In this document: positions 39,473 through 47,661 of the stretch, in pieces | Layout of the letters: each line of letters opens with the position of its first letter | Position numbering within the stretch: position 1 is the stretch's first letter | Source of the DNA: an uncultured Lachnospiraceae bacterium | GTDB taxonomy: Bacteria; Bacillota; Clostridia; Lachnospirales; Lachnospiraceae | Reading direction: 5' to 3' | Assembly: GCA_944383835.1 (NCBI GenBank) | Contig: CALWRE010000124.1 | Span: 1-47,661, forward strand | DNA length: 47,661 bases | The notes under the pieces: generated by a model | What the model was told of the DNA's origin: nothing | The model's database searches: none | The model's input: the letters and a program-made list of their open reading frames with translations, nothing else | Position numbers and translations under genes: made by a program

Positions 39473-41377
39473 TTGAAACAGATGTGGAAACGGTATCTTG
39501 CGTTAGTCTTAGCTTTTGCCATGGCCTTCAGCCTGGCGGCCTGCTCATCCGGCGAGACGCAGACGACGGCCGCGCCTACAGAGGCGGCTACGGAGGCGGA
39601 AACGGCAGGGGAAGAGACGGGGGCCTATGAGGACGGCACCTTCACCGGCAGCGCTTACGGCATGCATGGAGATGTCCCGGTAACCGTTACCGTGGAGAAC
39701 GGAAAAATTACGGATATTACCGTAGGGGAAAATGACGAGAATCCCAACTATGGAGGACTGGCCATCGAGCAGCTGCCTGCGGCGATGATCGAGGCGCAGA
39801 GCCCCGACGTGGACGTGGTGAGCGGGGCGACGGTCACTTCAGAAGCTTTGATTCAGGCGGTAAAGATTGCCCTGGGCCTGGAAGAAGCGGAAGGGGCGCA
39901 GACGGGTGAGGTTACCTCGGCCGATGTGATCGTTGTCGGCGCAGGCCTTTCCGGCCTGGTAGCAGCCTGCCGCACGGCGGAACTGGGCGGCTCCGTTATC
40001 CTGATGGAACAGAGCGGCGCTGTGGGCGGTTCCAGCCGCTATGCGGGCGGCTATGTCAGCGGCGCCTGCACCCATATTCAGGAAGAGGCAGGGGTCGAGG
40101 ACAGCTTTGAGCTTGCCTACGAGGACATCGTCACCATCGGCGGCGAGGGCACCTTCAATCCGGATTTGGCCTGGATGCATGTGCAGAGGGCCGGCGAACT
40201 GGTAAACTGGCTTTCCGAGGGACTGGGCGTGGAACTCAGCGAGCCCGGCTACGGCGTTTATACTCCCACCAACGTGCCCCGCGTTTATGAAGTGGCGGGA
40301 ACCGGCGGAATCTTCTCCGATGCGGTGATGGAGCAGCTGAATACCTACATTGAGGCCGGTACAGCCACCCTTCTGCTGAACACGGAGGCCACCAGCCTGA
40401 CCACCGATGACAGCGGCAGAGTGACCGGAGTGGTCGATGCCAACGGGGTGGAGTACAGCGCGAACGACGTTATTCTTGCCACCGGCGGCTACGGCTACAA
40501 CGAAGAGTGGGTGCAGGAATACAATTTCGCCCATTCCAAATCCTCTTCCCCTGAGACGGCCACCGGTTCCGGCTACGACCTGGCGCAGTCCGTGGGCGCG
40601 TCCTTCAGCAACATGGAATACCTGCCTGCCTATGCGGGAGCGGTAGACACCGACGACGATACCTACAGCCTGACGGTTACGGCCGATACCCAGGGCTGGT
40701 CCGGCGCAATCTGGGTGGATTTAAACGGCAGCCGCCTGGCCGACGAGGTGGACTTTACCACCGTGGAGCGCCAGCAGGCCTGGGAGAATGCGGAGGAAAA
40801 TTATGTTTACATCGTCTTCACCGATGCGATGATGGATTCTGCAGATACCCCTCTGTTCGATGTGGACGCCGATGCAGGAAACTGGGATCGCTTCCAGGAA
40901 GAACTGGAGAAGGGCTACTGCGTATTCTCCGGCAGCACGGTGGAGGAGCTGGCTGAGAACGCCGGCATCGATCCGGCCGGACTGGCGGAAACCATCGAAA
41001 AGTACAACGGTTATGTGGAGGCCGGCGAGGACGCCGATTTTGGCAGAACCCAGAATCTGATGTCCTTTGACTCCGCCGAGACCTACTATGCCGTGCGCAC
41101 CGTGCCTTACATCCTGCTGACCAAAGGCGGCGTGGATGTGAATACCGCCGGCCAGGTGCTGCGGGAGGATGGAACGGCCATCGAAGGCCTGTATGCCTGC
41201 GGCGAGCTGATTGGCGGCGCGAATATCGGCGGTCATGGCAGTCACGGCGGCATGGCCCATGCCATCTGCTTCGTTTGGGGAACCATCGCGGCAGAATCGG
41301 CTGTGTCCGATGTAAAGGGCGAGGAAGTCCATGTGGAAGGCTATACGCCGGTAAGCACGGAGGTTCCGGAGGCTTAA
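39473..41377 (+). CDS. Lipoprotein flavin reductase: FMN-binding plus FAD domain (fumarate reductase-like)
   Basis: This 634-residue extracytoplasmic flavoprotein has a lipobox (LAAC, Cys24), an FMN-binding domain (about 43-135) with the flavin-attachment motif SGAT (Thr120), and a FAD domain starting DVIVVGAGLSGLVAACRTAE (FAD loop 156-161). FMN+FAD proteins of this kind include fumarate, urocanate and methacrylate reductases, used to dump electrons on small acids. FMN is attached by ApbE, which is not in this window. The start is TTG at 39473, nine bases after AAAGGAG; ATG 39482 is an alternative. The gene lies behind a MerR-type promoter. Substrate unknown. Confidence 0.92.
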   Translation: MKQMWKRYLALVLAFAMAFSLAACSSGETQTTAAPTEAATEAETAGEETGAYEDGTFTGSAYGMHGDVPVTVTVENGKITDITVGENDENPNYGGLAIEQLPAAMIEAQSPDVDVVSGATVTSEALIQAVKIALGLEEAEGAQTGEVTSADVIVVGAGLSGLVAACRTAELGGSVILMEQSGAVGGSSRYAGGYVSGACTHIQEEAGVEDSFELAYEDIVTIGGEGTFNPDLAWMHVQRAGELVNWLSEGLGVELSEPGYGVYTPTNVPRVYEVAGTGGIFSDAVMEQLNTYIEAGTATLLLNTEATSLTTDDSGRVTGVVDANGVEYSANDVILATGGYGYNEEWVQEYNFAHSKSSSPETATGSGYDLAQSVGASFSNMEYLPAYAGAVDTDDDTYSLTVTADTQGWSGAIWVDLNGSRLADEVDFTTVERQQAWENAEENYVYIVFTDAMMDSADTPLFDVDADAGNWDRFQEELEKGYCVFSGSTVEELAENAGIDPAGLAETIEKYNGYVEAGEDADFGRTQNLMSFDSAETYYAVRTVPYILLTKGGVDVNTAGQVLREDGTAIEGLYACGELIGGANIGGHGSHGGMAHAICFVWGTIAAESAVSDVKGEEVHVEGYTPVSTEVPEA

Positions 41378-41417
41378 CGCCGTAAGGAAAAGAGAGCCGA
41401 AGATTTGATTTTTGACA

Positions 41418-41468
41418 TTTTTCCCGCAGATGTGCCGGCAGTCCCGGCGTACCTGCGGGAAATTTTTC
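41418..41468 (+). terminator. Intrinsic terminator after the flavin reductase
   Basis: TTTCCCGCAG (41420-41429) pairs with CTGCGGGAAA (41453-41462), with an inner GCCGG/CCGGC hairpin and a following T-run. Confidence 0.88.
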
Positions 41469-41495
41469 CGTAAGAAATTTAAGGTATTTGGCGCG

Positions 41496-41524
41496 TTGAC
41501 AAGAAAATAAAAAGGCCGTATAGT
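41496..41524 (+). promoter_or_regulatory. Consensus sigma-A promoter of the amidohydrolase operon
   Basis: TTGACA (41496-41501), a 17-base spacer and TATAGT (41519-41524), 37 bases before the start codon. Confidence 0.88.
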
Positions 41525-41561
41525 TTATACTAAGATGATTTGACGACAGGAGGAAACCGAC

Positions 41562-42710
41562 ATGCTTTGTATTAAGAACGGAACCATACATACGGCCATA
41601 AGCCCGGAGACCTTTATCGGGGATATCCTGGTAGACGCAGGAAAGATTGTGCGCATCGGGACGAATCTGGAGATTCCGGAAGGAACCAGGGTGCTGGACG
41701 CGGCAGGACTGCAGGTATATCCCGGCTTTGTGGAGGCCCACTGCCATATCGGCCTGGACGGCTACGGCATCGGCTTTGAAGGGATGGATTACAACGAGCC
41801 GGGCGATCCGGTCACCCCTCAGCTGCGGGGAATCGACGGGGTAAAGGCTCTGGACCCGGCTTTTGGCATGGCTGCGGCGGCAGGCGTAACCTGCGTGGCC
41901 ACCGGTCCCGGCAGCGCCAATGTCCTGGGCGGCACCTTCACCGCTTTAAAGACGGTGGGCTGCCGGGTGGAAAATATGATTGTAAAAGAAGCCATTGCGA
42001 TGAAATGCGCCTTCGGCGAGAATCCCAAGCGGGTTTATAAGGAAAAGGGAAACGCCACCCGCATGACCACCGCCTCCAAGCTTCGGGAGATGCTTTTCAA
42101 GGCGAGGGAATACGGGGATAAGAAGGCGGCCGCCGGGGACGATGCGCTGAAGCGCCCCGCCTTTGATATGAAGCTGGAGGCTCTGCAGCCGGTGCTTTCC
42201 GGGGAACTGCCCCTGAAGGCCCACGCTCACACCAGCGACGATATTTTCACCGCCCTGCGCATCGCAAAGGAATTCGGCGTAAAGATCACCCTGGAGCATG
42301 TTACCGAGGGCCATCTGGTGGTGGACGAGCTGGCGAAGGAGCATGTGCCGATGGCCGTCGGCCCCACCCTGACCAATGCGTCCAAGTACGAGCTGCGCAA
42401 TAAGAGCTGGACGACGCCCGGCGTGCTGGCAAAGGCCGGCTGCCAGGTATCGATCATCACCGATTCGCCGGTGATTCCGGAGCAGTATCTCCCCCTGTGC
42501 GCCGGCATGGCGGTGAAGGCGGGAATGGATCCCTTCCAGGCCTTGCAGGCCATCACCATCAATCCGGCAAAGCATATCGGCCTGGCCGACCGCGTCGGTT
42601 CCCTGGAGGAAGGGAAGGACGCCGACATCGTTGTGACGGACGGCTGCCCCTTCGAGGTGTCCACCGAGGTGCGCTATGTGCTGATCGATGGAAATGTGGT
42701 AAAGGAGTAA
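41562..42710 (+). CDS. Metal-dependent amidohydrolase (imidazolonepropionase-like)
   Basis: This 382-residue amidohydrolase-superfamily enzyme has an N-terminal beta-sandwich part (IKNGTIHTAISPETFIGDIL), the metal motif AHCHIG (His60 and His62), HAHTSDDI, the HVTEGH helix and a late TDSPVIPE with the catalytic Asp. The C-terminus returns to the sandwich (GSLEEGKDADIVV, typical of the superfamily). The substrate is probably a cyclic amide or dipeptide-like compound, but cannot be fixed. The ribosome site is AGGAGGAAACC. It leads an operon running through Ogt and endonuclease IV. Confidence 0.9.
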   Translation: MLCIKNGTIHTAISPETFIGDILVDAGKIVRIGTNLEIPEGTRVLDAAGLQVYPGFVEAHCHIGLDGYGIGFEGMDYNEPGDPVTPQLRGIDGVKALDPAFGMAAAAGVTCVATGPGSANVLGGTFTALKTVGCRVENMIVKEAIAMKCAFGENPKRVYKEKGNATRMTTASKLREMLFKAREYGDKKAAAGDDALKRPAFDMKLEALQPVLSGELPLKAHAHTSDDIFTALRIAKEFGVKITLEHVTEGHLVVDELAKEHVPMAVGPTLTNASKYELRNKSWTTPGVLAKAGCQVSIITDSPVIPEQYLPLCAGMAVKAGMDPFQALQAITINPAKHIGLADRVGSLEEGKDADIVVTDGCPFEVSTEVRYVLIDGNVVKE

Positions 42711-42712
42711 CC

Positions 42713-43234
42713 ATGTTTTATTTTGAATACGATTCCCCTGTGGGGAAAATCTGTCTGATGGAAAAGGGCGGCAGTCTTGCCGCCCTCTATCTGGCGGGGA
42801 AAAAGCAGCCGGATGCCTTTCGCCGCAAAGGGGAGCCCGGCTATGAGGAGCAGAAAGAACTTCTGGCCCGGGAGGGAGCCGTCTTTGGCGAAACGGAACT
42901 TTTGGCCAGGACGCACGAGGAACTTACGGAGTATTTTGCCGGGAAACGGCAAAAGTTTACCATTCCGCTGGCGCCGGAGGGGACGGCCTTCCAAAAACAG
43001 GTGTGGCAGGCCCTGCTGACGATCCCCTATGGGGAGACCCGCAGCTACGGACAGATTGCGGCCCAGATCGGAAAGCCTGGGGCCGCCCGGGCCGTCGGCA
43101 TGGGAAACCATAAAAATCCCATCTCGATTTTAATTCCCTGCCACCGGGTAATCGGGGCCGACGGCAGCCTCACCGGCTATGGGGGCGGACTGGACATCAA
43201 AGAATATCTGCTGCGGTTGGAGGGCATCCTATGA
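42713..43234 (+). CDS. ogt: Methylated-DNA-protein cysteine methyltransferase (Ogt)
   Basis: This 173-residue suicide DNA-repair protein removes O6-alkyl groups from guanine. The active Cys143 is in ILIPCHRVIG, with the Asn hinge (GMGNHKNPI) and the helix-turn-helix region TIPYGETRSYGQIA before it. The start at 42713 lies two bases after the previous stop, with AAAGGAG overlapping that stop. A longer in-frame open frame upstream runs inside the amidohydrolase gene and is rejected. It overlaps endonuclease IV by four bases, forming a small DNA-repair pair. Confidence 0.95.
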   Translation: MFYFEYDSPVGKICLMEKGGSLAALYLAGKKQPDAFRRKGEPGYEEQKELLAREGAVFGETELLARTHEELTEYFAGKRQKFTIPLAPEGTAFQKQVWQALLTIPYGETRSYGQIAAQIGKPGAARAVGMGNHKNPISILIPCHRVIGADGSLTGYGGGLDIKEYLLRLEGIL

Positions 43235-44076
43235 TTGTGTTGGGAGCGCATCTGTCCTCGTCGAAGGGCTATCTGCATATGGGAAAAACAGCGGTATCCA
43301 TCGGAGCGAACACCTTTCAGTTCTTTACCCGCAATCCCAGAGGAGGAAAGGCGAAGGAGCTGGATCCGGAGGATATTCAGGCCTACCGGGAATATGCCGC
43401 CGTCCACGGGATTCCGATTGCGCTGGCCCACGCCCCTTATACGCTCAATGCGGCGGCAAAGGAGGGCAGGACCAGGGAATTCGCCTGGGAGACCATGGCC
43501 GACGACATCCGCCGGATGGAGGCCCTGCCCGGCCAGCTCTATAATTTCCACCCCGGTTCCCATGTGGGGCAGGGAGTGGAGACGGCTGTGGGCCTGATCG
43601 CGGACTGCATCGACCAGGCGGTGATACCGGGTCAGACCACGACGATCCTTTTGGAGACCATGGCGGGCAAGGGCAGCGAGGTGGGCGGCCGCTTTGAGGA
43701 GCTTCGCGCTATTCTTGACCGGGTAAAGCATCCGGAATACATGGGCGTCTGCCTGGACACCTGCCACGTCTATGACGCCGGCTATGATATCCGGGACCAT
43801 CTGGACCAGGTACTGGAGGAATTTGACCGAGTGATCGGTCTGAAATGGCTGAAAGCCATTCATCTCAATGACAGCCAGAATCCCATAGGCAGCCATAAGG
43901 ACCGCCATGCCCGCATCGGAGAGGGGAGCATCGGCTTTGAAGCGTTGCTGCGCGTCCTGAACCATCCCAGGCTGCGGGAGCTTCCCTTCTACCTGGAGAC
44001 GCCCTGCGACGACGCGGGGCACGGGGAGGAGATTCGCCGCCTGCGGGAGGCTCTGGCTGCGGGGCAGGCGCAGTAG
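43231..44076 (+). CDS. nfo: Endonuclease IV (AP endonuclease)
   Basis: This 281-residue TIM-barrel enzyme cuts DNA at abasic sites using three Zn ions. The metal ligands are visible in order: HAPYTLN, NFHPGSHVG, LLETMAG, DTCHVYDAGYD, HLNDSQNPIGSHKDRHARIG and the late ETP. Length and order are standard. The ATG overlaps the ogt stop (ATGA). Ogt and Nfo together handle alkylated and depurinated DNA. Confidence 0.96.
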   Translation: MIVLGAHLSSSKGYLHMGKTAVSIGANTFQFFTRNPRGGKAKELDPEDIQAYREYAAVHGIPIALAHAPYTLNAAAKEGRTREFAWETMADDIRRMEALPGQLYNFHPGSHVGQGVETAVGLIADCIDQAVIPGQTTTILLETMAGKGSEVGGRFEELRAILDRVKHPEYMGVCLDTCHVYDAGYDIRDHLDQVLEEFDRVIGLKWLKAIHLNDSQNPIGSHKDRHARIGEGSIGFEALLRVLNHPRLRELPFYLETPCDDAGHGEEIRRLREALAAGQAQ

Positions 44077-44117
44077 GCCGCTACATATTTTGACCCGAGA
44101 GGAGAGATACGAGGCAA

Positions 44118-45542
44118 ATGGTATTCAGCAGCCTGTTGTTTATCTTTCGGTTTCTGCCGATCATTCTGCTGCTTTATTTTATTGTGCCGAGGGGATGGCG
44201 TAACGCCGTCCTCTTTTTCGGCAGCCTGATTTTTTACGCCTGGGGCGAGCCGGTTTATGTGGTGCTGATGCTCTTTTCCACGGCGGTGGATTTCACCCAC
44301 GGCTGGTTTATACGCAGATCCCTGGATGCGGGGAAAAAACGGAGGGCAAAGCTCACTTTGATCTCCGCTGTGGTGATCAATCTAACCCTTCTGGGCGTCT
44401 TTAAATATACGGATTTCCTGATCGGCCTGCTCAACCAAGCCTTCGGGCTGGCGATTCCCCTTCCCGGCCTGCCGTTACCCATAGGGATTTCCTTTTATAC
44501 CTTCCAGACCATGTCCTACAGCATCGACGTGTACCGGGGGGACGCCCATGTGCAGAAGAACATCATCGATTTCGGAGCCTATGTGACGATGTTCCCCCAA
44601 CTGATCGCCGGGCCCATCGTCCGCTACCAGACGGTGGCAAAGGAACTGAATGAGCGGCGGGAGAGCGCGTCCCTTTTTGCCGACGGCATCGCCCTATTCA
44701 TGGCCGGCCTGGGGAAGAAGGTGCTGTTAGCCAACAACATCGGCCTTTTATGGGACGCGGTGGCGGCGATGCCGGCCGGGCAGCTGGCGGCGGCCACCGC
44801 CTGGCTGGGCGCTTTGGCCTACGGCTTTCAAATTTACTTTGATTTTTCCGGTTATTCCGATATGGCGAGGGGGCTGGGACTGATGCTCGGTTTCCATTTC
44901 CCCCTGAATTTCGATTATCCTTATATATCCCGCAGCGTCACGGAGTTCTGGAGGCGCTGGCATATTTCCCTGGGAACCTGGTTTCGGGAATACGTCTATA
45001 TTCCGCTGGGAGGAAACCGCAAGGGCCTGGCTGTGCAGCTTCGCAATATCCTGATCGTCTGGACGCTGACCGGCATCTGGCATGGGGCCAGTCTTAATTT
45101 CCTTGTCTGGGGCCTGTATTTCGGTGTCCTGTTGGCAGCGGAGAAACTTTTCCTCCTGTCCTGGCTGGAGCGGATGCCGCGGGCGGTGGGCTGGCTTTAC
45201 ACCACCTTTGTCTGGCTGGTGGGCTGGGTGATCTTTGCCAGCGTGGACGGGGCCGGGGGGCCGGAATATTTTGCTTCCCTGTTCGGCGCTGGGAATGCGA
45301 TCGACAATACGACCCTGTACCTGCTGCGCAACTATGGGGGAATGCTTATCCTGTGCATCCTGGGGTCTACGCCCCTGGCTAAGAAGCTGTTCCTTCGCGC
45401 CAGAAAGGCGGTAGGAGGGGCGGACGGGCAGGGGCTGGCCTGGCAGTTCGCCTTCAGCGCGGCCTCGGCTCTCCTGTTCCTTGTCTGCACGGCCTACCTG
45501 GTGGACGCCACCTATAATCCATTCCTGTATTTTCGCTTTTAG
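44118..45542 (+). CDS. MBOAT-family O-acyltransferase (AlgI/DltB-like)
   Basis: This 474-residue polytopic membrane enzyme carries the MBOAT core: FQTMSYSIDVYRG, FDFSGYSDMARGLG, WRRWHISLGTWFREYVYIPL and the catalytic His322 in LTGIWHGASLN. AlgI-like proteins pass acyl groups across the membrane to modify extracellular polysaccharides. The ribosome site is GAGGAGAGATACG. The next gene is a DHHW protein, the usual partner of the AlgI/AlgJ type. The polymer from the 20453-30095 operon is a possible target, which is inference. Confidence 0.94.
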   Translation: MVFSSLLFIFRFLPIILLLYFIVPRGWRNAVLFFGSLIFYAWGEPVYVVLMLFSTAVDFTHGWFIRRSLDAGKKRRAKLTLISAVVINLTLLGVFKYTDFLIGLLNQAFGLAIPLPGLPLPIGISFYTFQTMSYSIDVYRGDAHVQKNIIDFGAYVTMFPQLIAGPIVRYQTVAKELNERRESASLFADGIALFMAGLGKKVLLANNIGLLWDAVAAMPAGQLAAATAWLGALAYGFQIYFDFSGYSDMARGLGLMLGFHFPLNFDYPYISRSVTEFWRRWHISLGTWFREYVYIPLGGNRKGLAVQLRNILIVWTLTGIWHGASLNFLVWGLYFGVLLAAEKLFLLSWLERMPRAVGWLYTTFVWLVGWVIFASVDGAGGPEYFASLFGAGNAIDNTTLYLLRNYGGMLILCILGSTPLAKKLFLRARKAVGGADGQGLAWQFAFSAASALLFLVCTAYLVDATYNPFLYFRF

Positions 45543-45559
45543 GAGGTTTGGCAGAGTTT

Positions 45560-46759
45560 ATGGAGAAAAAAACGAAAAAGACGGTGTGGATACCGGTGCT
45601 TACGTTCCTGTTTCTGATCTTCGGCGGCATGGTCTGGGGTCTTTTAAAACCGGATCAGGCTTACTCCGACACAGAAAACCGTTACCTGGCCGAGCGGCCG
45701 GCTTTTTCCTGGGAGAGCCTCTTTGGCGGCAGCTATACCAGGGACTATGAGAGCTATATCACCGACCAGTTTCCCCTGCGGGATCAGTGGGTCGGCCTGA
45801 AAACCCGGACGGAAATGCTTTTGGGCAAGGCGGAGACGAAAAATGTGTGGCTGGCCCAGGACAATTATCTGATTGTCGATTATCCTGCCTCCGATTTTGA
45901 AGGGGAGCAGGGGGGACAAAACCGGGAAACCTTGGCGAATGCCCTCTCGTATTATGTAAACAGCCTGGGGAAAGACCATGTGCGGGTGATGCTAGTGCCC
46001 TCTGCCAGCCAGATCCTGATGGACAAGCTGCCGGCCTACAGTCCGGTTTACGATCAGTCCCTCTATCTGGAGGAGGCCGTAAAGGCGGCGGAGGAAGCCT
46101 TTGCGAAGGCCGGAATAGAAGGCGGGGCGGCGGAGCTTTTCGTGGACGTGGAGGGGGCGCTGTCGCCTCATGCGGGAGAGTATATCTATTACCGCACCGA
46201 CCACCACTGGACGACGCTGGGGGCCTTCTATGCCTATCAGGCATGGGCGGAAAGCCTGGGGCTTTCACCGCTATCCGATGCGGGACTCCGGGAGGTATCG
46301 GATCATTTCTGGGGAACAACCTACTCCAGGCTCCATGCGGGAGGAGAGGCCGATGTGATTTCCGTATACGATACGGAGCAGAACGCGGTTCTGACTCACA
46401 ATATGACAGATCAAACGGAGGGGTTCTACGACTGGGAAAAGCTTGCGGTCCGCGACCAGTACGCCGTTTTCCTGGGCGGAAACGACGGACTTTTGGAGAT
46501 TCGGACGGATGCAGAGCAGGAGGGGGAAGAGGAGAAGACAGAAGGGGAGAGGGTGCTCCTGGTGGTGAAGGATTCTTTCGCCAACTGCTTCATCCCCTAT
46601 GCGGCGGAGCATTTTGACCGGATTATCGTGGTGGATCTGCGCTATCTGAATATGAGTTTGGCGCAGCTTGCCGGACAGTACGGGGCGACCGACCTTTTGG
46701 TGCTCTACAGCGCCCAGGCCTTTGCGACGGACGCCACGGTATTTAAGCTGGGGCGGTAG
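45560..46759 (+). CDS. DHHW/AlgJ-like extracytoplasmic acyltransferase partner
   Basis: This 399-residue protein has an N-terminal membrane anchor (about 9-28, VWIPVLTFLFLIFGGMVWG) and an SGNH-like extracytoplasmic domain. The hallmark RTDHHWTTLGAF has Asp214-His215-His216-Trp217. The late LLVVKDSFANCFIPY segment carries a conserved Ser as in AlgJ/AlgX. It should accept acyl groups from the MBOAT protein and place them on a glycopolymer. The start at 45560 is chosen; a TTG at 45548 is too close to the AGGAGG. Spacing to 45560 is long (13 bases), so the start is the weakest point. Confidence 0.88.
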   Translation: MEKKTKKTVWIPVLTFLFLIFGGMVWGLLKPDQAYSDTENRYLAERPAFSWESLFGGSYTRDYESYITDQFPLRDQWVGLKTRTEMLLGKAETKNVWLAQDNYLIVDYPASDFEGEQGGQNRETLANALSYYVNSLGKDHVRVMLVPSASQILMDKLPAYSPVYDQSLYLEEAVKAAEEAFAKAGIEGGAAELFVDVEGALSPHAGEYIYYRTDHHWTTLGAFYAYQAWAESLGLSPLSDAGLREVSDHFWGTTYSRLHAGGEADVISVYDTEQNAVLTHNMTDQTEGFYDWEKLAVRDQYAVFLGGNDGLLEIRTDAEQEGEEEKTEGERVLLVVKDSFANCFIPYAAEHFDRIIVVDLRYLNMSLAQLAGQYGATDLLVLYSAQAFATDATVFKLGR

Positions 46760-46785
46760 CGGAAGAGAAAAAAGGAGAAAACAGG

Positions 46786-47505
46786 ATGAGTATGCTGCGT
46801 TTAGATAAGTTTCTGGCGGATATGGGAAAGGGAACCCGCAGCGAAGTTCGCCGGGAATTGAAAAAGGGAGCGGCGACAGTCAACGGGGCGACGGAAAAGT
46901 CGCCGGAGCGAAAGATTGATCCGCAGAAGGATCAGATTGTTTATCGGGGAGAGCCGGTTTCCTATCAGAAATATGCCTATTATATGCTCCATAAGCCGGC
47001 GGGGGTGGTGTCGGCCACGGAGGACCGTCGGGAAAAAACCGTCCTGGATCTGATGAAGGGGGCGGCCGGAAAGGGGCTCTTTCCGGTGGGCCGGTTAGAT
47101 AAGGACACGACAGGCCTTCTTCTTATCACCAACGACGGAGAGCTGGCGCACCGGCTGCTGCATCCGGGAAAGCATGTGGAGAAAACGTATCTGGCGACCC
47201 TGGCCGGCCCGGTTACGGAGGAGATGATCGAGGCCTTTGCCGCCGGCGTGGATATCGGGGATGAAAAGCCCGTCCTGCCGGCCCGCCTGCTTGTACGGGA
47301 AAACGGGGCCCAGGCCCAGACGGAGATCACTATCTGCGAGGGGCGCTATCATCAGGTCAAGAGGATGGCCGAGGCCGTCGGCTCGCGGGTTCTTGCTCTG
47401 AAGAGGCTTACCATGGGGCCGCTGCGGCTGGATGAAGATCTGCCCGCCGGCAGCTGGCGCCCGCTGACGCGGGAGGAGAGGAAAGCCCTGGGGACGGAGG
47501 ACTGA
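46786..47505 (+). CDS. RsuA/RluB-family pseudouridine synthase
   Basis: This 239-residue rRNA-modifying enzyme has an N-terminal S4 RNA-binding domain (LRLDKFLADMGKGTRSEVRR) and a catalytic domain with Asp105 in GRLDKDTTG, LLHPGKHVEKTYLA and YHQVKRM. The family converts specific uridines of 16S or 23S rRNA to pseudouridine; the length fits RsuA best. The start at 46786 follows AAAGGAG. It is followed by a terminator and probably is co-transcribed with the acylation pair. Confidence 0.93.
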   Translation: MSMLRLDKFLADMGKGTRSEVRRELKKGAATVNGATEKSPERKIDPQKDQIVYRGEPVSYQKYAYYMLHKPAGVVSATEDRREKTVLDLMKGAAGKGLFPVGRLDKDTTGLLLITNDGELAHRLLHPGKHVEKTYLATLAGPVTEEMIEAFAAGVDIGDEKPVLPARLLVRENGAQAQTEITICEGRYHQVKRMAEAVGSRVLALKRLTMGPLRLDEDLPAGSWRPLTREERKALGTED

Positions 47506-47530
47506 GAACTAAGGACTAAGGACTGAGAAC
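47499..47530 (+). repeat. Short direct repeats at the end of the pseudouridine synthase gene
   Basis: GGACTGAGAAC occurs at 47499-47509 and 47520-47530 with AAGGACT units between. The first copy contains the stop codon. It looks like slippage duplication. Confidence 0.6.
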
Positions 47531-47554
47531 GAAGAAGCGACGGATATTTTAAAG

Positions 47555-47604
47555 GCTGGGTATCCTGCCAGGCTGATTGGCAGCAGGATGCCCGGCTGTC
47601 TTTA
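47555..47604 (+). terminator. Intrinsic terminator after pseudouridine synthase
   Basis: A 14-bp stem with two G-T pairs (47555-47568 with 47583-47596), followed by TGTCTTTA. Confidence 0.8.
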
Positions 47605-47633
47605 TGCCTAAATTCCGCGCTTTTTATGTTACT

Positions 47634-47661
47634 TTGACAGGCTTTTTATTTTGTGCTATTA
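47634..47661 (+). promoter_or_regulatory. Sigma-A promoter cut by the window end
   Basis: TTGACA (47634-47639), a 17-base spacer and TATTA at the last five bases. It should drive a gene beyond the window. Confidence 0.6.

Overview
The window looks like chromosomal DNA from a moderately GC-rich, Gram-positive, endospore-lineage Clostridia, most likely a gut Lachnospiraceae. The reasons are near-consensus sigma-A promoters with 17-bp spacers, strong AGGAGG-type ribosome sites, many ATGA-overlapping genes, a YesM/YesN-type two-component system, stand-alone Spo0A DNA-binding domains, an LCP-family cell-wall enzyme, lipoprotein binding proteins, a DUF4367-type membrane partner of a sigma factor, and a Csp-like subtilase. 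I see no rRNA, tRNA, CRISPR array, prophage or complete insertion sequence. Nearly all long open frames opposite the listed genes are codon-bias shadows.

Layout. (1) 1-9035: a binding-protein-dependent ABC importer (ATPase, two permeases, lipoprotein receptor) with a cytoplasmic nucleotide-pyrophosphatase/phosphodiesterase-like enzyme inside the operon. A bidirectional terminator separates it from a convergent histidine kinase/AraC-type response regulator pair that probably senses the substrate. (2) 9144-11811: two tandem genes that are only the DNA-binding domain of Spo0A, with a cluster of Spo0A-box-like sites between them, then a GtrII-like membrane protein. (3) 11872-13933: an ECF-type sigma factor with a candidate autoregulatory promoter and a long structured leader, its overlapping DUF4367 membrane partner, and a small secreted protein. 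(4) 14140-18715: UDP-glucose dehydrogenase, a 66-residue protein, an orphan protein with a possible ParB-like fold, and a membrane-anchored GH25 muramidase-like protein with two Cna-B-like domains.

(5) 18866-20115: an Rpn/PD-(D/E)XK 'transposase-like' nuclease gene behind two promoters decorated with palindromes and repeats. (6) 20125-30095: a surface-polysaccharide locus whose transcript starts with about 290 nt of repeated small hairpins. It encodes three large GT2 proteins, one smaller GT2, a WbaP-type initiating phosphoglycosyltransferase and an LCP ligase. (7) 30305-36424: an HtrA protease, a divergent ClpX, a subtilase in which the catalytic Ser is Cys, and an iron-dependent alcohol dehydrogenase. 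(8) 36424-47505: a Suv3-like helicase, a MerR regulator, an FMN/FAD lipoprotein reductase behind a MerR-type promoter, an amidohydrolase, Ogt, endonuclease IV, an MBOAT/DHHW O-acylation pair and an RsuA-type pseudouridine synthase.

How it fits together. UDP-glucose dehydrogenase supplies UDP-glucuronate. The WbaP-type enzyme and GT2 enzymes would build a polymer on a lipid carrier, LCP would attach it to the wall, and MBOAT/DHHW could O-acylate it. The GH25 and HtrA proteins act at the same surface. The less ordinary signals are the Spo0A-domain doublet with its boxes, the structured repeat leader of the polysaccharide operon, the Ser-to-Cys subtilase, the promoter that overlaps a terminator at 39329-39385, and the orphan gene at 15737.
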